The position numbers and the translations under genes were made by a program. Source: an uncultured Chitinophagaceae bacterium (GTDB lineage: Bacteria > Bacteroidota > Bacteroidia > Chitinophagales > Chitinophagaceae). From it: 8,283 nt of DNA. This document shows positions 7,162 through 8,283 of this stretch, piece after piece (the stretch's first letter is position 1; each line of letters opens with the position of its first letter). The notes beneath the pieces were generated by a model that saw only the letters and a list, made by a program, of their open reading frames with translations, was not told the origin of the DNA and ran no database searches. The stretch spans positions 1 to 8,283 of the forward strand of contig CAMPGT010000175.1 of the NCBI GenBank assembly GCA_946885665.1, written 5' to 3'.

Positions 7162-7171
7162 CTAATATTAG
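7162..7171. repeat. 10-bp palindrome between converging genes
   Basis: CTAATATTAG is a perfect palindrome in the 43-base gap between the MFS stop and the stop of the small minus-strand gene. It is flanked by an interrupted outer pairing (TAACG and GCCT to the left, AGGC and CGTTA to the right). It could be part of a weak two-way terminator, but the stem is AT-rich and there is no strong T-tract. Confidence 0.25.
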
Positions 7172-7186
7172 ATAACATGCAGGCCG

Positions 7187-7378
7187 TTAAGTATTTTCTG
7201 ATCCTTCCTGCGAACGCTTTAGCAGAAAAATTTCGCGTTCGGCAACGAGGGTTTCCAATTCCTTAATTTGAATGTATATCTTTCTGACTTCCTCCAGAGA
7301 ATCGCCGCGCATAATTGCCTCATCGAAAGCAAGTTTCAGGGAAACCAATTGGGCATTAAGGCTTTGCAATTTTAACAT
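7187..7378 (-). CDS. Small helical hypothetical protein
   Basis: This frame encodes 63 residues, starting at the ATG at 7376-7378. I do not recognise a named family. The sequence looks like a real protein: it is almost free of glycine and proline and rich in Leu, Glu, Lys and Ile. Its hydrophobic residues are spaced as in two amphipathic helices (LNAQLVSLKLAFDEAI and then VRKIYIQIKELETLVAER), separated by a short RGDSLEE turn. That suggests a helical hairpin or short coiled coil, probably cytoplasmic since no signal peptide or membrane segment is present. It converges on the MFS gene and lies 18 bases after a doubtful small frame on the same strand. The function cannot be inferred. Confidence 0.65.
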   Translation of the reverse strand: MLKLQSLNAQLVSLKLAFDEAIMRGDSLEEVRKIYIQIKELETLVAEREIFLLKRSQEGSENT

Positions 7379-7396
7379 GAGGCATATTGAATAACT

Positions 7397-7573
7397 CTAA
7401 TACAGTTTTACAATAACGGTGCCATTATCGGTAATTGAAACTGCATAGCAATTGCGGTTCAAAAGACCCGTGTTCTCGTAACTGGTATGTTTTTTCGATT
7501 TGCGCTTTCCATTGTGTGGACCAAAATATGAAAGACGAGGTCGTTCGGTAATTGCAGTTCTTTGAAAACGCAT
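7397..7573 (-). CDS. Doubtful small basic protein
   Basis: From the ATG at 7571-7573 this frame gives 58 residues. A longer form from 7642 would begin inside the start of the plus-strand DUF6766 gene and is less likely. The protein is basic (MRFQRTAITERPRLSYFG, then KRKSKK) and ends in a short beta-like stretch, SITDNGTVIVKLY. It has no signal peptide, membrane helix or family motif that I know. In its favour are codon use similar to its neighbours, the absence of any other gene in this stretch, and a stop only 18 bases before the next small gene on the same strand. Against it are its length and lack of recognisable homology. It may instead be untranslated leader or plain intergenic DNA. Confidence 0.38.
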   Translation of the reverse strand: MRFQRTAITERPRLSYFGPHNGKRKSKKHTSYENTGLLNRNCYAVSITDNGTVIVKLY

Positions 7574-7624
7574 CCCCACTGGCACAGTTTTCCCAGTGTT
7601 GTTCAAAATAATATATACGAAAAC

Positions 7625-8281
7625 ATGAAAAAGATTCTCCACGACAATGGTCTGTCCATTGCATTTTTCTTATTATTTGTTTTCAGTCTTACCGGTCAGG
7701 TATTCAGCGGATTTAACGAACACAACCAGGAGACCACGGAAATGGGTGGTCAGGCGATCAGCCTGGTGCAATACCTGGTTTCCGGGCACTTCTTTCAGGC
7801 TACCTTCGAAAACTGGGAGAGTGAATTTTTGCAGATGGCCCTTTATCTCGTTTTAACAATGGGATTGTACCAAAAAGGCTCTTCAGAGTCAAAGGATCCT
7901 GACAAAAAGGAGGAAGTGGACAGAGAACCCAACCCAAAAAGAAAGGATGCCCCGTGGCCCGTTAGAAAAGGTGGTATCATCCTGCCAATATATCGCCATT
8001 CGCTTTCGTGTACCTTCGCTATATTGTTCCTGCTGTCTTTTTTGCTTCACTGGAAGGGAAGTCTTACCGATTACAATGAAGAGCAGCTACTTAAGCATCT
8101 GCCAACAACCACGGCGCTGGAGTATTTATCCAGTTCAAGGCTATGGTTCGAGTCTTTCCAAAACTGGCAGAGTGAATTTTTATCCATTCTTTCCATGGTA
8201 GTGCTCACCATTTTTTTAAGAGAGCAATATTCGCCTCAATCCAAGCCTGTTGATGCGCCCAATTCACAAACCGGAGAATAA
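7625..8281 (+). CDS. DUF6766-type membrane protein with two repeated halves
   Basis: The product has 218 residues. I chose the ATG at 7625, where MKKILHDNGLSIAFFLLFVF begins, as in other members that I recall; the upstream in-frame ATG at 7562 would add 21 residues unlike the family. Four hydrophobic segments are visible, at about 8-28, 67-84, 126-143 and 183-199, so it is probably an inner-membrane protein. A charged linker rich in Lys, Asp and Glu (about 84-115) joins two similar halves. YLVSGHFFQATFENWESEFL at 50-69 is echoed by YLSSSRLWFESFQNWQSEFL at 167-186. Each is followed by a helix and a short S-x-x-SK tail. The NEH/NEE segments after helices 1 and 3 also correspond. The gene is complete, with TAA at 8279-8281. 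No function is established for this family. The assignment to DUF6766 is from memory of its conserved motifs. Confidence 0.82.
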   Translation: MKKILHDNGLSIAFFLLFVFSLTGQVFSGFNEHNQETTEMGGQAISLVQYLVSGHFFQATFENWESEFLQMALYLVLTMGLYQKGSSESKDPDKKEEVDREPNPKRKDAPWPVRKGGIILPIYRHSLSCTFAILFLLSFLLHWKGSLTDYNEEQLLKHLPTTTALEYLSSSRLWFESFQNWQSEFLSILSMVVLTIFLREQYSPQSKPVDAPNSQTGE

Positions 8282-8283
8282 AG

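Noticed and set aside
7578..7599. Short inverted repeat CACTGG-N10-CCAGTG upstream of the DUF6766 gene
   Set aside because: The stem is only six base pairs with no T-tract or relation to a promoter motif, so chance occurrence is likely.
1..8283. Mobile element, CRISPR array, or defence island
   Set aside because: No transposase or integrase, no flanking repeats, no short spaced direct repeats, and no nuclease, toxin or reverse transcriptase motifs were seen on either strand.

Overview
The window looks like chromosomal DNA of a Bacteroidota bacterium, most likely a gliding or environmental member near the Chitinophagaceae. Three things point there. Two proteins end in type IX secretion system (T9SS) sorting domains, one of type A and one of type B. 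A PorP/SprF outer-membrane partner gene follows the type B one. The signal peptides mostly leave Gln at the predicted +1 position. The assignment to a family within the phylum is inference.

Layout, left to right. On the minus strand, a 3-keto-disaccharide hydrolase (DUF1080) gene runs off the left edge. It is preceded, 33 bases upstream, by a lamin-tail-domain surface protein with a type A C-terminal signal. An AT-rich intergenic stretch of about 360 bases separates this minus-strand pair from a plus-strand block and carries a perfect 9-bp inverted repeat. The plus block begins with a large type B cargo protein: six kelch-like propeller blades, three near-identical Ig-like modules, a PKD-like module and a gliding-motility-associated C-terminal domain. 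Its PorP/SprF-type partner follows 32 bases later. An MFS transporter of the TCR/Tet type follows after 37 bases. The right end has a converging minus-strand pair of very small reading frames (one credible, one doubtful) and a plus-strand four-helix membrane protein of the DUF6766 type, which ends two bases before the window edge.

How the genes fit together. The cargo gene and the PorP/SprF gene form a secretion and anchoring pair: the cargo would cross the outer membrane through the T9SS and be held at the surface with the help of the PorP-like barrel. The lamin-tail protein is a second, independent T9SS cargo. The DUF1080 gene, MFS gene and DUF6766 gene show no clear functional link to this pair.

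I did not find a mobile element, CRISPR array, tRNA, rRNA or a defence-like system. The points most worth checking are the missing ATG in front of an obvious signal peptide in the lamin-tail gene, the modular cargo/PorP pair, the intergenic inverted repeat, the internal duplication of the DUF6766 protein, and the small minus-strand frames.
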